From JBCBEX01 sp038528235 (GTDB taxonomy: Bacteria > Bacteroidota > Rhodothermia > Rhodothermales > Rubricoccaceae), in contig JBCBEX010000017.1 in assembly GCA_038528235.1 (NCBI GenBank), positions 1 to 57,824 of the forward strand: 57,824 nucleotides of DNA, in the 5' to 3' direction. The notes under the pieces are model-generated. The model was given only the letters and a program-made list of their open reading frames with translations, did not search any database and was not told the origin of the DNA. Each line of letters begins with the position of its first letter. Position 1 is the stretch's first letter. This document shows, piece after piece, positions 33,462 through 44,692 of this stretch. The position numbers and the translations under genes were made by a program.

Positions 33462-35873
33462 TCAACGCAGCCGTTCGGCGATGCCTTCGAGCGTGTCCGA
33501 GAGCGACGCCAGCCGGCTCGCCGTCGCGGCATCGCTGGCCGCACCGTTGAGGCGACGGGCGAGGCTGGTCAGCGCGTCCGACGTGTCGGCATCGCGCCCG
33601 TCGTTGTCGAGCGCCGAGGCGGCGGCACCGAGCGCCGCCTCGAGCTCGCCTGCGACCTCCGCGTCGAGGGCTTCGTCGCGGTTCAGCTGGTCGAGGTAGG
33701 CCCGCGCGACGACGGGGTCAGCAGGCCACGTCACCGGGAACTGCTGCTGCGGGTTGAACACGCCGCCCTGGTCGGCCAGCGCCGCTGCCGCGATCTCGTT
33801 CTCGCTGAGGAATTCGCTCGGCTCCAGCGCGAACACGTCGAGGCCGCGCACGATCTCGGTGCCGTAGATGCGGCCTTCGTAGAAGTACGTCGACCAGTAG
33901 CCGCCCAGCACGAGGATCTCCTCGTGGATCGGGCCACGGTCGAAGTAGGCGATCTCGAAGGGGTTCGTGGAGTCGGTGAAGTCGAGGACGGAGACGCCGC
34001 CCTGGTACCACGCCTGCACGAAGATGTCGCGGCCCGGCACGGGGACGACGGAACCGTTGTGCGCCACGCAGTTCTCCTGATCGAGTTGCGGGGCGGGGAT
34101 CTTGTAGTAGCCGCTGAACTCCATCTGGCCGTCGACGATGTCGTAGATCGCGTTGGCGCCCCAGTCGAGCGGGTCGTAGGTGCGGCAGCGCGGGCGGCTG
34201 CCGCCGCCCCACTCGTCGGTGAAGAGCACCTTCGTGCCGTCGTTGTTGAACGTCGCCGAGTGCCAATAGGCGAAGCCCGTGTCCGTGACCTCGTCGATGC
34301 GGACGGGGTTCATCGGGTCGCTGATGTCGAGGAGGATACCGTTGCCCGAGCACGCGCCCGCGGCGATGCCCGCCGAGGGGAAGACCGTGATGTCGTGGCA
34401 CTCGTCCGTCGGCCGCGTGCGTTGCGTGCCGTCGCCGTGGTCGCCGCCTTGCCAGAGGCCCGCGATCTGTCCGGACTCTGGGTCGGCAAACACGGTCGGA
34501 CTGTGGACGATGCGCGCGCTGCCAGGGTTGGCGACCGGGATCTCGATGACGTCGATGCGGAAGAGCGCCGTGCGGTCGTCGCCGGGCGACTCGTCGAAGC
34601 AGCCGTCGAGCTCATCGGTGTCCCGCACGGACGAGGTGCCGGAGTTGTAGACGACAACGCGCTCGTCGTCGGCGTCGACGATGGAGTGGGTGTGCGAGCC
34701 GCGGCACGTCTGCACTTGGCCGACCTGCACGGGTCGCGCGAGGTCGCTGATGTCGAAGATGCGCAGGCCGCGGAAGCGCTCGGCGCTGATGTCCTCCGCA
34801 ATGCCCTGCCGCCCGCAGTCGACGCGCCCGCGCGTCTGCTCGACGGACATGATCAGCAGGTCGCCCACGATCGACACGTCGCCCTGGCCGCCGGGGCAGA
34901 CGATGGAGCTGAACAGTTCGGGCGCGCCGTCCTCGACGAGCTTGTAGACGTTGAAGCCGTGGTAGTTGCCCACGACCAGGACGTCGTCGGAGAACGCCAT
35001 ATCCGTGTTCGAGAAGCTCAGCAGCGGCGAGCGCTCGCCCCACTCGGTGCCCTCGTTGTCCTGCTCGTCACCGCTGCGCCCCTCACTATCGTCGTCGCTC
35101 ATCACCATGGGCGGCAGGTTCGCCGGATTCGCGGGGTCGAAGAAGCCGGGCGGCTTGGGCAGCGTGGCAACGTGGCGCAGGTTGCTGATCGCCTCCTCGG
35201 CGTCGTCGAAGCCTGCTGCGAGGCCCGAGCGCGGGTCGGCGGAGAGATCGACGAGCATCGCGTTCATCCGCTCGATCTCCGCGGTCTGGTCGTTGACGAT
35301 GTCGGTCGTGAAGTCGAGCAGGATCGGGTCGTAGGCCGAGCCGGGCTGAGCCAACAGGTCCTCGACCATCGTCAGCGCGCCCTCATGGTGGGTGATCATG
35401 AGCGTGAGGAACAGCCGGTCGAACGCGGCCCCGTCGAGCGTGGCGAGCTCGGCCATCTGCTCCGGCGTGGCCATCCCCGCCATCTGGTGCCCCATGTGCA
35501 TGTGGTGGTGCGCCATCGGGTCGGGCACGTCCTCACCGCGCTCGGCCAGCCAGCCCTGCATGAACGCGATCTCGTCCGCCTGCGTCGCGTCGATCTTGGC
35601 CGCGATGGCGGTGACTGCGGGGTTGTTCGTGCGCGCGCCGACCAGCGCCACCATCTGGACGGCCTGGTTGTGGTGCGGGATCATGTCCTGCATGAAGCGC
35701 ACGTCGTCCGGCGAGTAGCTGTTCTTCGCGATCGCGATCGCCTCGTCGGCGCTCAGGTCGCGGGCGGTCTCGCCGGGAGCCCCAGGCTGGACGATGGGCA
35801 CTTGCGCCCATGCAGACGCGGGTACGAGCAGAAGAGTAGCGGCGAGGACGGCACCGAGGCGGACTGGATACAT
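33462..35873 (-). CDS. DUF305-LVIVD beta-propeller fusion protein, exported
   Basis: The 803-aa protein has a signal peptide (MYPVRLGAVLAATLLLVPAS, cleaved near AWA/Q). It has an N-terminal DUF305 four-helix domain (about 35-215) with MIPHHNQAV (64-72), a Met/His-rich loop AHHHMHMGHQM (121-131) and MITHHEGAL (159-167). DUF305 proteins have been linked to copper and silver binding. From about residue 260 to 690 follow LVIVD-type beta-propeller blades (GLRIFDISDLARPVQVG, GILLDISDPMNPVRIDEV, GVSVLDFTDSTNPFEIAYF). A helical tail of about 100 residues ends the protein. A periplasmic or surface metal-related sensor or scaffold is plausible. The start is preceded by AGGA nine bases upstream, within a duplicated 15-bp unit. 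Confidence 0.85.
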   Translation of the reverse strand: MYPVRLGAVLAATLLLVPASAWAQVPIVQPGAPGETARDLSADEAIAIAKNSYSPDDVRFMQDMIPHHNQAVQMVALVGARTNNPAVTAIAAKIDATQADEIAFMQGWLAERGEDVPDPMAHHHMHMGHQMAGMATPEQMAELATLDGAAFDRLFLTLMITHHEGALTMVEDLLAQPGSAYDPILLDFTTDIVNDQTAEIERMNAMLVDLSADPRSGLAAGFDDAEEAISNLRHVATLPKPPGFFDPANPANLPPMVMSDDDSEGRSGDEQDNEGTEWGERSPLLSFSNTDMAFSDDVLVVGNYHGFNVYKLVEDGAPELFSSIVCPGGQGDVSIVGDLLIMSVEQTRGRVDCGRQGIAEDISAERFRGLRIFDISDLARPVQVGQVQTCRGSHTHSIVDADDERVVVYNSGTSSVRDTDELDGCFDESPGDDRTALFRIDVIEIPVANPGSARIVHSPTVFADPESGQIAGLWQGGDHGDGTQRTRPTDECHDITVFPSAGIAAGACSGNGILLDISDPMNPVRIDEVTDTGFAYWHSATFNNDGTKVLFTDEWGGGSRPRCRTYDPLDWGANAIYDIVDGQMEFSGYYKIPAPQLDQENCVAHNGSVVPVPGRDIFVQAWYQGGVSVLDFTDSTNPFEIAYFDRGPIHEEILVLGGYWSTYFYEGRIYGTEIVRGLDVFALEPSEFLSENEIAAAALADQGGVFNPQQQFPVTWPADPVVARAYLDQLNRDEALDAEVAGELEAALGAAASALDNDGRDADTSDALTSLARRLNGAASDAATASRLASLSDTLEGIAERLR

Positions 35874-35874
35874 C

Positions 35875-35904
35875 GTGATCCTGGGCTATGTGATCCTGGG
35901 CTAT
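35875..35904 (-). repeat. 15-bp tandem duplication covering the ribosome-binding region
   Basis: GTGATCCTGGGCTAT occurs twice in tandem (35875-35889 and 35890-35904, plus strand). On the minus strand each copy reads ATAGCCCAGGATCAC, and the proximal AGGA lies at normal Shine-Dalgarno distance from ATG 35873. The upstream region of the DUF305-LVIVD gene therefore has a duplicated ribosome-binding sequence. Confidence 0.75.
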
Positions 35905-36005
35905 GGGCGGCGGCTAGCGCGATGGCCCATGATAGCACCGACGCCTCCCTCGGCGCGCCGTGCTCCGCCCCATGCCGATGCGCGTCCGCGTCGGACCCGT
36001 TCGCC

Positions 36006-37988
36006 CTACTCGACGCGCTCGAAGCGTATGCCGAAGCTACGCCCGTCGGCGGCGGTGAACCCGACGACCTCGCCGCCTGCGTCGCGCTCGAAGTCGATCT
36101 CGCTGAGCGGCCAGTTCCCCGAGAACACGTCGGCGGCGACTGGGCGCAGCGGACGAGTCAGACGACGGTGCTCGATGGTGAGCATGCCCTGCTGCATCAC
36201 CACATCGTAGAACGTCTCCAACTCCTCGCTGAAGTAGCGCCCCGTGTAGGCCTCCAGGTTCGGGTCGTCGGGGACGGGAGCCGCTGCATCGAGCACGACC
36301 GTGCCGCGACCGGCCATCAGCAGCGCGGCGTACGGCTCGGCGGTGTCCGAGCCAGTCCCAGTGCCGGGCCGCAGGCGGAACGAGAAGTCGTCGTTGAGGC
36401 GGAAGGTTGAGTCGTTGAGCGCGACGAGCGGGCCCGCGCGGCCGGAGCTCGAGGTCATCGTCAGCGCATCGCCGTCGCGAGCGAACGTGACGAGGCCGAT
36501 GCCCGGCGCGAGGTAGGTGCCCGCCACGCCGTCCAGGATGGCCGCATCGACCGTCACCGACTCCGCTACCTCGTCGAGCGCCGCGGCCGCGGAGGCTGCG
36601 GGCAGGTCGTCAGCGAAAAACGCTGGGGGGGCTTCGTTGGCAATAGGGCCGAGCGGTACCGCCCCGATGTTGCCCATCATGACGAGCCCAGCGTCGATCT
36701 CGGGGTAGTAGGCGAGGAAGGCGCGGTAGCCCCCCGTCGCGCCGCCGTGGGAGTAGCGCGTCAGGCCGAGGTGCTCGCTCACGGTGAGGCCGAGCGTGTA
36801 GTCAAGCGTGTCCCCGTTGGTGAGCAGGCTCTTTTCCGTCATGCGCGCGATCACGCCAGGGCCGCCGCGTCCAGTACCCAGGTCGCCCGTTTTGAGAAAC
36901 TGCATCCACGTGGCGAGGTCGTCCACGGTCGTGTAGACGTCGGTGGCGCCGTAGTAGGCATACGCCTCGAAGTCCTCGCGGAAGGTGCCGCGCTCAGTCG
37001 TGGTGTAACTCCGCGCCATGTTCGGGATCACGTCGCCCGGCTCGCGCTCGATGGTCGTCTGCGTCATGCCGAGCGGCCCGAAGACGTGCTCGTCCATCCA
37101 GTCGGGATACGGCTGCTCGACGATGCGCTCGGCGATGGTGGTGAGGAGCACGTAGGCGGTGCTGTTGTAGAGGTGCCGCGAACCAGGCGCGAACTGGAGG
37201 TCGGGCTGGCGCATCACCACGTCGATGGCGTCTTGGCGGTCGAGGATGTCGCCGCCGACGGTGCGGCCGGTCATGGCGAGCGGGCCGTAGACCTCGCGGT
37301 AGCCGCTGGTGTGGTTGAGCAGGTGACGCAGCGTAACTGTCGGGCCGAAGTCAGGAAGCTCGGGGAGATAGGTCCGCACGTCGTCGTCGAGCGAGAGGCG
37401 GCCCTCCTCGGCCATGAGGGCGAAGAAGACGCCTGCGAACTGCTTCGAGACCGAGCCGATGTTGAAGCGCGTGGTGCGCGTGATCGGCAGGCCGTGCGCG
37501 AGGTTCGCCGCCCCGTAGGTGCGCACCACGTCGACCTCACCCTCGCGTATCACCGCGACGATCGCCCCGGGCCGGTCGTCGGTGTCGAACGCCGCCATGC
37601 TTTGGTCGAGGCGCCCCTCGGGCGTGGTAGCCTCGGGCTCAGCGCGTAGGATGGCGAGTCCGAAGTCGCCGCTCTCGCGCTCGTAGGGCGTCACGGTGAG
37701 CGTGTACGTCCCGGCGTCGCTTGTCGTGAAGGTGAACGGCTCCGGCCCGCGCCCGCTCTGGTCGATCCGGACAACGTCCACGCCGTCCGGCCCAGCCACG
37801 TTGATCACCACATCCACGGTGCGCTGGTCGGCCTCGCCGTAGACAAACTGCCCCGCCTCTAGCTCAATGGTGAACGGGACCGCCCCGTCCGAGGTGAGCG
37901 CGCCCTCGGCCTCGGTACCGATGGTCAGCGGTGTCTGGGCGAAAGCGGGCGCAGCGAGGACGGCGAGAGCAAGCAGGACGAGGCGCAT
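36006..37988 (-). CDS. Exported serine hydrolase, class C beta-lactamase/penicillin-binding-like
   Basis: The 660-aa protein starts with a signal peptide (MRLVLLALAVLAAPAFAQTP). Residues 20-115 form a beta-sandwich resembling a PPC-like pre-domain. The following serine-hydrolase domain has the SxxK motif SVSK with Ser179 and Lys182, the YxN motif YNS (274-276), and an HGG motif in RYSHGGATGG. The C-terminal 200 residues form a DUF3471-like domain. These enzymes include D-amino peptidases, esterases and PBP-like hydrolases, so the substrate cannot be assigned. ATG 37988 is preferred over an in-frame start at 38336 because it begins at the signal sequence and because the upstream region is repeat-rich and unlikely to encode protein. 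Confidence 0.88.
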   Translation of the reverse strand: MRLVLLALAVLAAPAFAQTPLTIGTEAEGALTSDGAVPFTIELEAGQFVYGEADQRTVDVVINVAGPDGVDVVRIDQSGRGPEPFTFTTSDAGTYTLTVTPYERESGDFGLAILRAEPEATTPEGRLDQSMAAFDTDDRPGAIVAVIREGEVDVVRTYGAANLAHGLPITRTTRFNIGSVSKQFAGVFFALMAEEGRLSLDDDVRTYLPELPDFGPTVTLRHLLNHTSGYREVYGPLAMTGRTVGGDILDRQDAIDVVMRQPDLQFAPGSRHLYNSTAYVLLTTIAERIVEQPYPDWMDEHVFGPLGMTQTTIEREPGDVIPNMARSYTTTERGTFREDFEAYAYYGATDVYTTVDDLATWMQFLKTGDLGTGRGGPGVIARMTEKSLLTNGDTLDYTLGLTVSEHLGLTRYSHGGATGGYRAFLAYYPEIDAGLVMMGNIGAVPLGPIANEAPPAFFADDLPAASAAAALDEVAESVTVDAAILDGVAGTYLAPGIGLVTFARDGDALTMTSSSGRAGPLVALNDSTFRLNDDFSFRLRPGTGTGSDTAEPYAALLMAGRGTVVLDAAAPVPDDPNLEAYTGRYFSEELETFYDVVMQQGMLTIEHRRLTRPLRPVAADVFSGNWPLSEIDFERDAGGEVVGFTAADGRSFGIRFERVE

Positions 37989-38234
37989 GGGACGAGGTGC
38001 GGGGTGGAGAAAGCGATCTGCGTCGCTACGGGCCGCTCCCTCGAAAGGTGCGCGAGGGTTTGACATCAGCTCTGACGCCTTGTCGTGTAAACTCGGTGTT
38101 TCACTCGACTCCTCCGTTCTCATCGTCTCCGCGTCTGATGACGATTCGGTCTTCAAACCGGTAGGTTCACGTAGTACTACCTGTTTTCTGAGTGAATACC
38201 TCACCCCACCCACAGAGTCATCCCCGCGAAAGCG

Positions 38235-38424
38235 CTGACAAGGGTAGGTATCCATAGAAACAGCACTCCCTGTCATCCCGAGCGGAATTCGCCTAGCGAA
38301 TGAAGTCGAGGGATCTTGGTCGCATCTCTCTGTCAAGATGAGGCTTGGATGCTGACCCGAAGATTCTTCGACTCGCTGTGCTCGCTCAGAATGACATCGG
38401 TTTGTGAAAGCCTACCCCTACCAG
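38235..38424. mobile_element. MITE-like element with 10-bp target duplication
   Basis: The direct repeat CGCGAAAGCG stands at 38225-38234 and again at 38425-38434, exactly 200 bp apart. The 190 bases between them begin CTGACAAGGGTAGG and end CCTACCCCTACCAG, imperfect terminal inverted repeats (11 of 14 positions agree). Joining the flanks restores ATCCCCGCGAAAGCGGGAG, close to a common palindromic repeat, which supports insertion into that repeat. No transposase is encoded. The CTGA-type end and the duplication length would fit an IS4-like transposase acting in trans; this is inference. Confidence 0.65.
38271..38396. repeat. TGTCATCCCGAGCG inverted repeat, copy 2
   Basis: TGTCATCCCGAGCGGAATTC (38271-38290) and GAAGTCGAGGGATCTTGG downstream face AAGATTCTTCGACTCGC and GAGCGAG-like ends finishing in AGAATGACA (to 38396). 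It is of the same kind as the element at 28581-28665 and sits inside the MITE-like unit. Confidence 0.65.
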
Positions 38425-38563
38425 CGCGAAAGCGGGAGCCGAAGGCCGACGCCAGTCAATCCATGCACTACATCGTATTGATCCCGAAACCAGAGGTTCA
38501 CGCAGTAATCAAGTCCGGAATGACAAATTTGAAGGCGGGGCACTATCCTGGTGACCTTGCATA

Positions 38564-38600
38564 AACTGTCCTCCTCATGGGTAAGGAGGGGACAGCTTGA
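38564..38600. repeat. Dispersed hairpin repeat, copy 2
   Basis: AAACTGTCCTCCTCATGGGT followed by AAGGAGGGGACAGCTTG is a diverged copy of the hairpin at 5586-5620, with the same AAACTGTCC left flank and a TTG right end. Confidence 0.65.
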
Positions 38601-38768
38601 CCGCTACCCTGATATCCAGTCAGGAGGCGCGTCCAGCGGGGGGAGCGGACTTGCTGGGATGCACGATCCTTCTTCAGAGCCGGAGTGAGGACATGCAAAG
38701 CCCGCACCCTAACTATCTATCGGCGGGCTGTGACTAGCACCCTCTTCCAGCGCGTCCTCGCATCCGTC

Positions 38769-39545
38769 TCACCGCAGTCCGCGCTGGAGCGTCCGCTCGG
38801 AGAATACGCGGTCTGGGATCGTTGCGCCCGCCTCGCGCTCGACGTAGGTGAGCACCGTACGGCGGTCGTCCTGTACGTCTTCCATCGTGAGCGTGCTCGC
38901 GCGGAACGTGTCGGGGCCGACTTCCTCGAAGTCCTCCGCGACGAGCACCTTGGCGAGCGTGTCGTCCTCGGTGAAGTACTCCGCGCGCAGGATCACGTAG
39001 CGCGTGCGGTCGATGGTAAGGCGCAGCTTCGGGTGCGTCGTGGACGATGGGTCCTTAGCGAGGGCTTCGAGCACGAATGCGGCGTCGGTGGTCTCGGCGA
39101 GCGTGGCAGTCCAGTCGTCGGGGTCGCGGGTGCCGAGGTCCTCGTAGGTGAAGTCGGACCCGGCGAAGCGCTCGCCGCGCTCACCACCGGCGACACGCTG
39201 CACGCGGCCAAGCGCCGGGAGGTAGAGTCGCTGGTCGTCCCCCCCGTCCGTCTCAACGGTGAGCAGCCCGAGGCCACGGATGTCGGCAGGCTCCGTGAAC
39301 ACCACGATCGACTTCGTCAGGTCGTCGCTGCCGACCTGGGTGCGCAGTTCCATCGTCCGCGTCCGCGTCCGCCCGCGCGGGTCGACGATCTCCATGCGGA
39401 CCGTTGAGGATTCCGAGTCGAGCAGGCGCTGGCGGCGGTCGACCTCCTCGAAGATGGCGTCGGCGTCGTCCGTGGGCTGGGCGAGCGCTGGAACCGTGAG
39501 CGCGAGCAGGAGGAGAGGCGTGAGGAGACTGGCGAGCAGGCGCAT
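38769..39545 (-). CDS. LolA-like outer-membrane lipoprotein-sorting protein
   Basis: The 258-aa precursor has a signal peptide (MRLLASLLTPLLLLALTVPA, then LAQP) and a single domain of the PF17131 LolA-like type. Diagnostic stretches are RGRTRTRTMELRTQ, IVVFTEPADIRGLGLLTVE, RLYLPALGRVQRVAGG, RFAGSDFTYEDL and LRLTIDRTRYVILRAEYF. These periplasmic proteins have the half-barrel fold of LolA/LolB and often accompany RND-type MmpL exporters, but none is adjacent here. ATG 39545 was chosen since it begins the signal peptide; an in-frame ATG at 39578 would add 11 residues. It reads leftward, with the oxidoreductase gene about 100 bp upstream in the same direction. Confidence 0.88.
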   Translation of the reverse strand: MRLLASLLTPLLLLALTVPALAQPTDDADAIFEEVDRRQRLLDSESSTVRMEIVDPRGRTRTRTMELRTQVGSDDLTKSIVVFTEPADIRGLGLLTVETDGGDDQRLYLPALGRVQRVAGGERGERFAGSDFTYEDLGTRDPDDWTATLAETTDAAFVLEALAKDPSSTTHPKLRLTIDRTRYVILRAEYFTEDDTLAKVLVAEDFEEVGPDTFRASTLTMEDVQDDRRTVLTYVEREAGATIPDRVFSERTLQRGLR

Positions 39546-39646
39546 GGGAGCGAGGGTCGTGCGTGAGTGTGGGACCACTACAACGGCATGACCGACGCGC
39601 TGTTTGTCCGTCCGCTACATCTTCACCGAGGCAAGACGGTACTCAC

Positions 39647-40642
39647 TCACAGCCAGACGACCACCTTCCCCTGGCTCTGGCCGCTGTGCAGGTGATCGAC
39701 GGCATCTGGTACCGCGTCGAGCCCGTCGAAACGAACAGGGTCGATGGTGACCTGGAGGTCGCCTGCTTGTACGAGCCCGAACAGCCGCTCCATGTGTGAC
39801 CGGAAGAGGCGCGCGAAGTGCGGGAGGAAAAAGCCACGCACCGACGCCGATTTCGCGAGCAGCCGGTGGTAGATGCGCACGTCGGTCACGCGCTCGGGGC
39901 CGTCCACGTACTCCCCGATGAAGCCAATCGAGATCAGGCGTCCGTGCACGGCAAGCGCTCGCAGCGCCGTGTCGAACATGCGCCCGCCGACGCTCTCGTA
40001 GACCACGTCGAGGCCCTTGGGAGCCTCCTTCTTGAGCACGGCCTTCAGATTCTCATCCTTGTAGTTGATCGGCCGGTCGCAGCCGAGCATGCGCAGGAGG
40101 TCCACTTTGGCGTCGGTGCTGCACGTGCCGAGGACGCGGCAGCCGGCGCGCTTGGCGAGTTGGACGGCGTACTGCCCTGTGCCGCCCGCCGCGGCCGTGA
40201 CGAGGACCGTCTCGCCCGCCTTCAGGTCACCCTGCGTCTCGAGCGCGATGCTCGCTGTGAGGCCGCTCACCAGGATCGACAGTACCTCCGGCGTCGCTGC
40301 AGGCACAGGGATCGCCAGCTTCGCCTTGACGCATTGGTGCGTCCGAAAGCCGCCACCGAGGAGCGAGGTCGCCGCGAAGTCACCGACGGCCAAGTGCTCG
40401 ACGCCTTCGCCCACCGCGATCACTTCGCCCGCCGCCTCGAAGCCGAGATCGACGGGCGGCACCGCGCCGGGCGTGTAGCGGCCCGCCGCCACGTTGACGT
40501 CGCTCGCGTTGACTCCGGCTATGATGTTGCGGATCAGCACCTCACCGGGTCCTGGCTCCCGCAGCGGCTCCTCGACGAGCACGGCGGCCTCGCGAAACTG
40601 CGGCGTGAGCGTGGCGGCGACGAGCTTGCGGAGAGCGGGCAT
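39647..40642 (-). CDS. Zinc-free medium-chain quinone oxidoreductase-like enzyme
   Basis: The 331-aa cytoplasmic protein has the medium-chain dehydrogenase/reductase fold: a GroES-like N-terminal domain (GPGEVLIRNIIAGVNASDV, VDLGFEAAGEVIAVGEGV), then a Rossmann domain with AAAGGTGQYAVQLAKRAG and PINYKDENL. It lacks the Cys/His zinc ligands of alcohol dehydrogenases. GRMFDTALRALAVHGRLISIGFI recalls PTGR3/ZADH2-like NADPH-dependent enone reductases. The reaction is probably NADPH-dependent reduction of an enone or quinone; the substrate is unknown. ATG 40642 gives the family-length N terminus; an in-frame ATG at 40702 would add 20 residues. It lies 72 bp downstream of the kinase gene on the same strand. 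Confidence 0.87.
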   Translation of the reverse strand: MPALRKLVAATLTPQFREAAVLVEEPLREPGPGEVLIRNIIAGVNASDVNVAAGRYTPGAVPPVDLGFEAAGEVIAVGEGVEHLAVGDFAATSLLGGGFRTHQCVKAKLAIPVPAATPEVLSILVSGLTASIALETQGDLKAGETVLVTAAAGGTGQYAVQLAKRAGCRVLGTCSTDAKVDLLRMLGCDRPINYKDENLKAVLKKEAPKGLDVVYESVGGRMFDTALRALAVHGRLISIGFIGEYVDGPERVTDVRIYHRLLAKSASVRGFFLPHFARLFRSHMERLFGLVQAGDLQVTIDPVRFDGLDAVPDAVDHLHSGQSQGKVVVWL

Positions 40643-40714
40643 CGGGGCAAAGGGGACGGTGTTGAGCGGGGGCTGGTACAAGATCGCGCCGCCATGCCTC
40701 AAGCGGAATCGACG

Positions 40715-43792
<3,078 letters not shown>

Positions 43793-43921
43793 GAGCGGTC
43801 TGGGTTGGTCGGGTCTGTGGTGTTATTCATGCTCACGCAATCGCCAGGGGGAAGTGGATCAGTCCGACCCCGCAGCCTCGTCGCTTTGCCTAGCCCCCCA
43901 CCTCGTCCGTCCCGTTGCCGG

Positions 43922-44500
43922 TCACCCCTGCATTTCGCGGTAGAGCCAGGCCTGCGCCATGCGCCAGCTTCGCTTCACCGTCGGCGTCGAGACCCCGACC
44001 GCGGCTGCCGTCTCCTCGATGGTCATGTCGGCGAAGAAGCGGCACTCCACGATCTGTGCGGCTCGGGCGTCGTTCTCGGCGAGCTTGTCGAGGGCCGTGT
44101 CGAGCGCCAGCAGATCGGTGAGTGCGGGACCGCCCGGGTTGGCGATGGAGAGGCCCGGCGCGTCGAGGTCCACGCGGTGCTGATCGCCGCCCCGCTTCTG
44201 CGCGCCTTGGCGGCGGGCATAGTCTACGAGGATATGCCGCATCGCCTTGGCGGCCACGCCGAGGAAGTGCGCGCGGCTCTCGAAGCCCGTCTCTCCGTCT
44301 TGGAGGCGGAGGTAGGCCTCGTGGACGAGCGCCGTCGTGTTCAGCGTGCGCTGGCCGCTCCAGCCGCCTCGCTGCCGGTGGGCAAGGGCGCGGAGTTCGT
44401 CATAGACGAGCGGGAAGAGGCGGTCGAGGGCCTGCGGGTCGCCGGCCTGCGCAGCGTGCAGCAGGCGCGTGACTTCAGCCGCCGACATCGGATCCGACAT
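43922..44500 (-). CDS. ECF-type RNA polymerase sigma factor
   Basis: The 192-aa protein belongs to the Sigma70_ECF (TIGR02999-like) group. Region 2 is seen in LFPLVYDELRALAHRQR, TTALVHEAYLRL, and FLGVAAKAMRHILVDYARRQ, and region 4 in IVECRFFADMTIEETAAAVG followed by the helix-turn-helix VSTPTVKRSWRMAQAWLYRE. No anti-sigma factor is adjacent; the Ser/Thr kinase 129 bp downstream on the same strand is the likely functional partner, as in other genomes of this lineage. The ATG at 44500 is the first start in the frame. Confidence 0.92.
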   Translation of the reverse strand: MSDPMSAAEVTRLLHAAQAGDPQALDRLFPLVYDELRALAHRQRGGWSGQRTLNTTALVHEAYLRLQDGETGFESRAHFLGVAAKAMRHILVDYARRQGAQKRGGDQHRVDLDAPGLSIANPGGPALTDLLALDTALDKLAENDARAAQIVECRFFADMTIEETAAAVGVSTPTVKRSWRMAQAWLYREMQG

Positions 44501-44692
44501 GGCGGGTCCTCACGAATCGTGGTGGGGCGTGCGCGCGAAAATAGCATGTCGCGCGCCCGGTTTCCACCTTCCGCCCTCTGGCCAAGACACCAACACCGGC
44601 GCGATGATCCGTTTCCTCGGCAGACAGCGTATTAGAGCACGGAGGCAGCACCGTCTCCACCCCGTTTTCCTATCCGCGCAATCTAGCGATCC

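Larger units (their letters stand above)
37989..38768. other. 780-bp gene-free region with nested palindromic repeats
   Basis: No gene is supported here. The region holds a 190-bp MITE-like element (38235-38424) with flanking 10-bp direct repeats, a 126-bp inverted repeat inside it (38271-38396), and a copy of the hairpin repeat (38564-38600). Composition is lower in GC than in the neighbouring genes. It lies upstream of the serine hydrolase and downstream of the LolA-like gene. Confidence 0.7.

Noticed and set aside
32434..35873. A complete Pycsar defence operon
   Set aside because: Only an effector-like protein is present; no nucleotide cyclase gene is visible next to it or elsewhere in the window.
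33402..36410. A rightward open frame of about 1000 codons opposite the DUF305-LVIVD gene
   Set aside because: It is a shadow of high GC: Arg/Val/Asp-rich, without domains, while the opposite strand has clear domains, a signal peptide and a ribosome-binding site.
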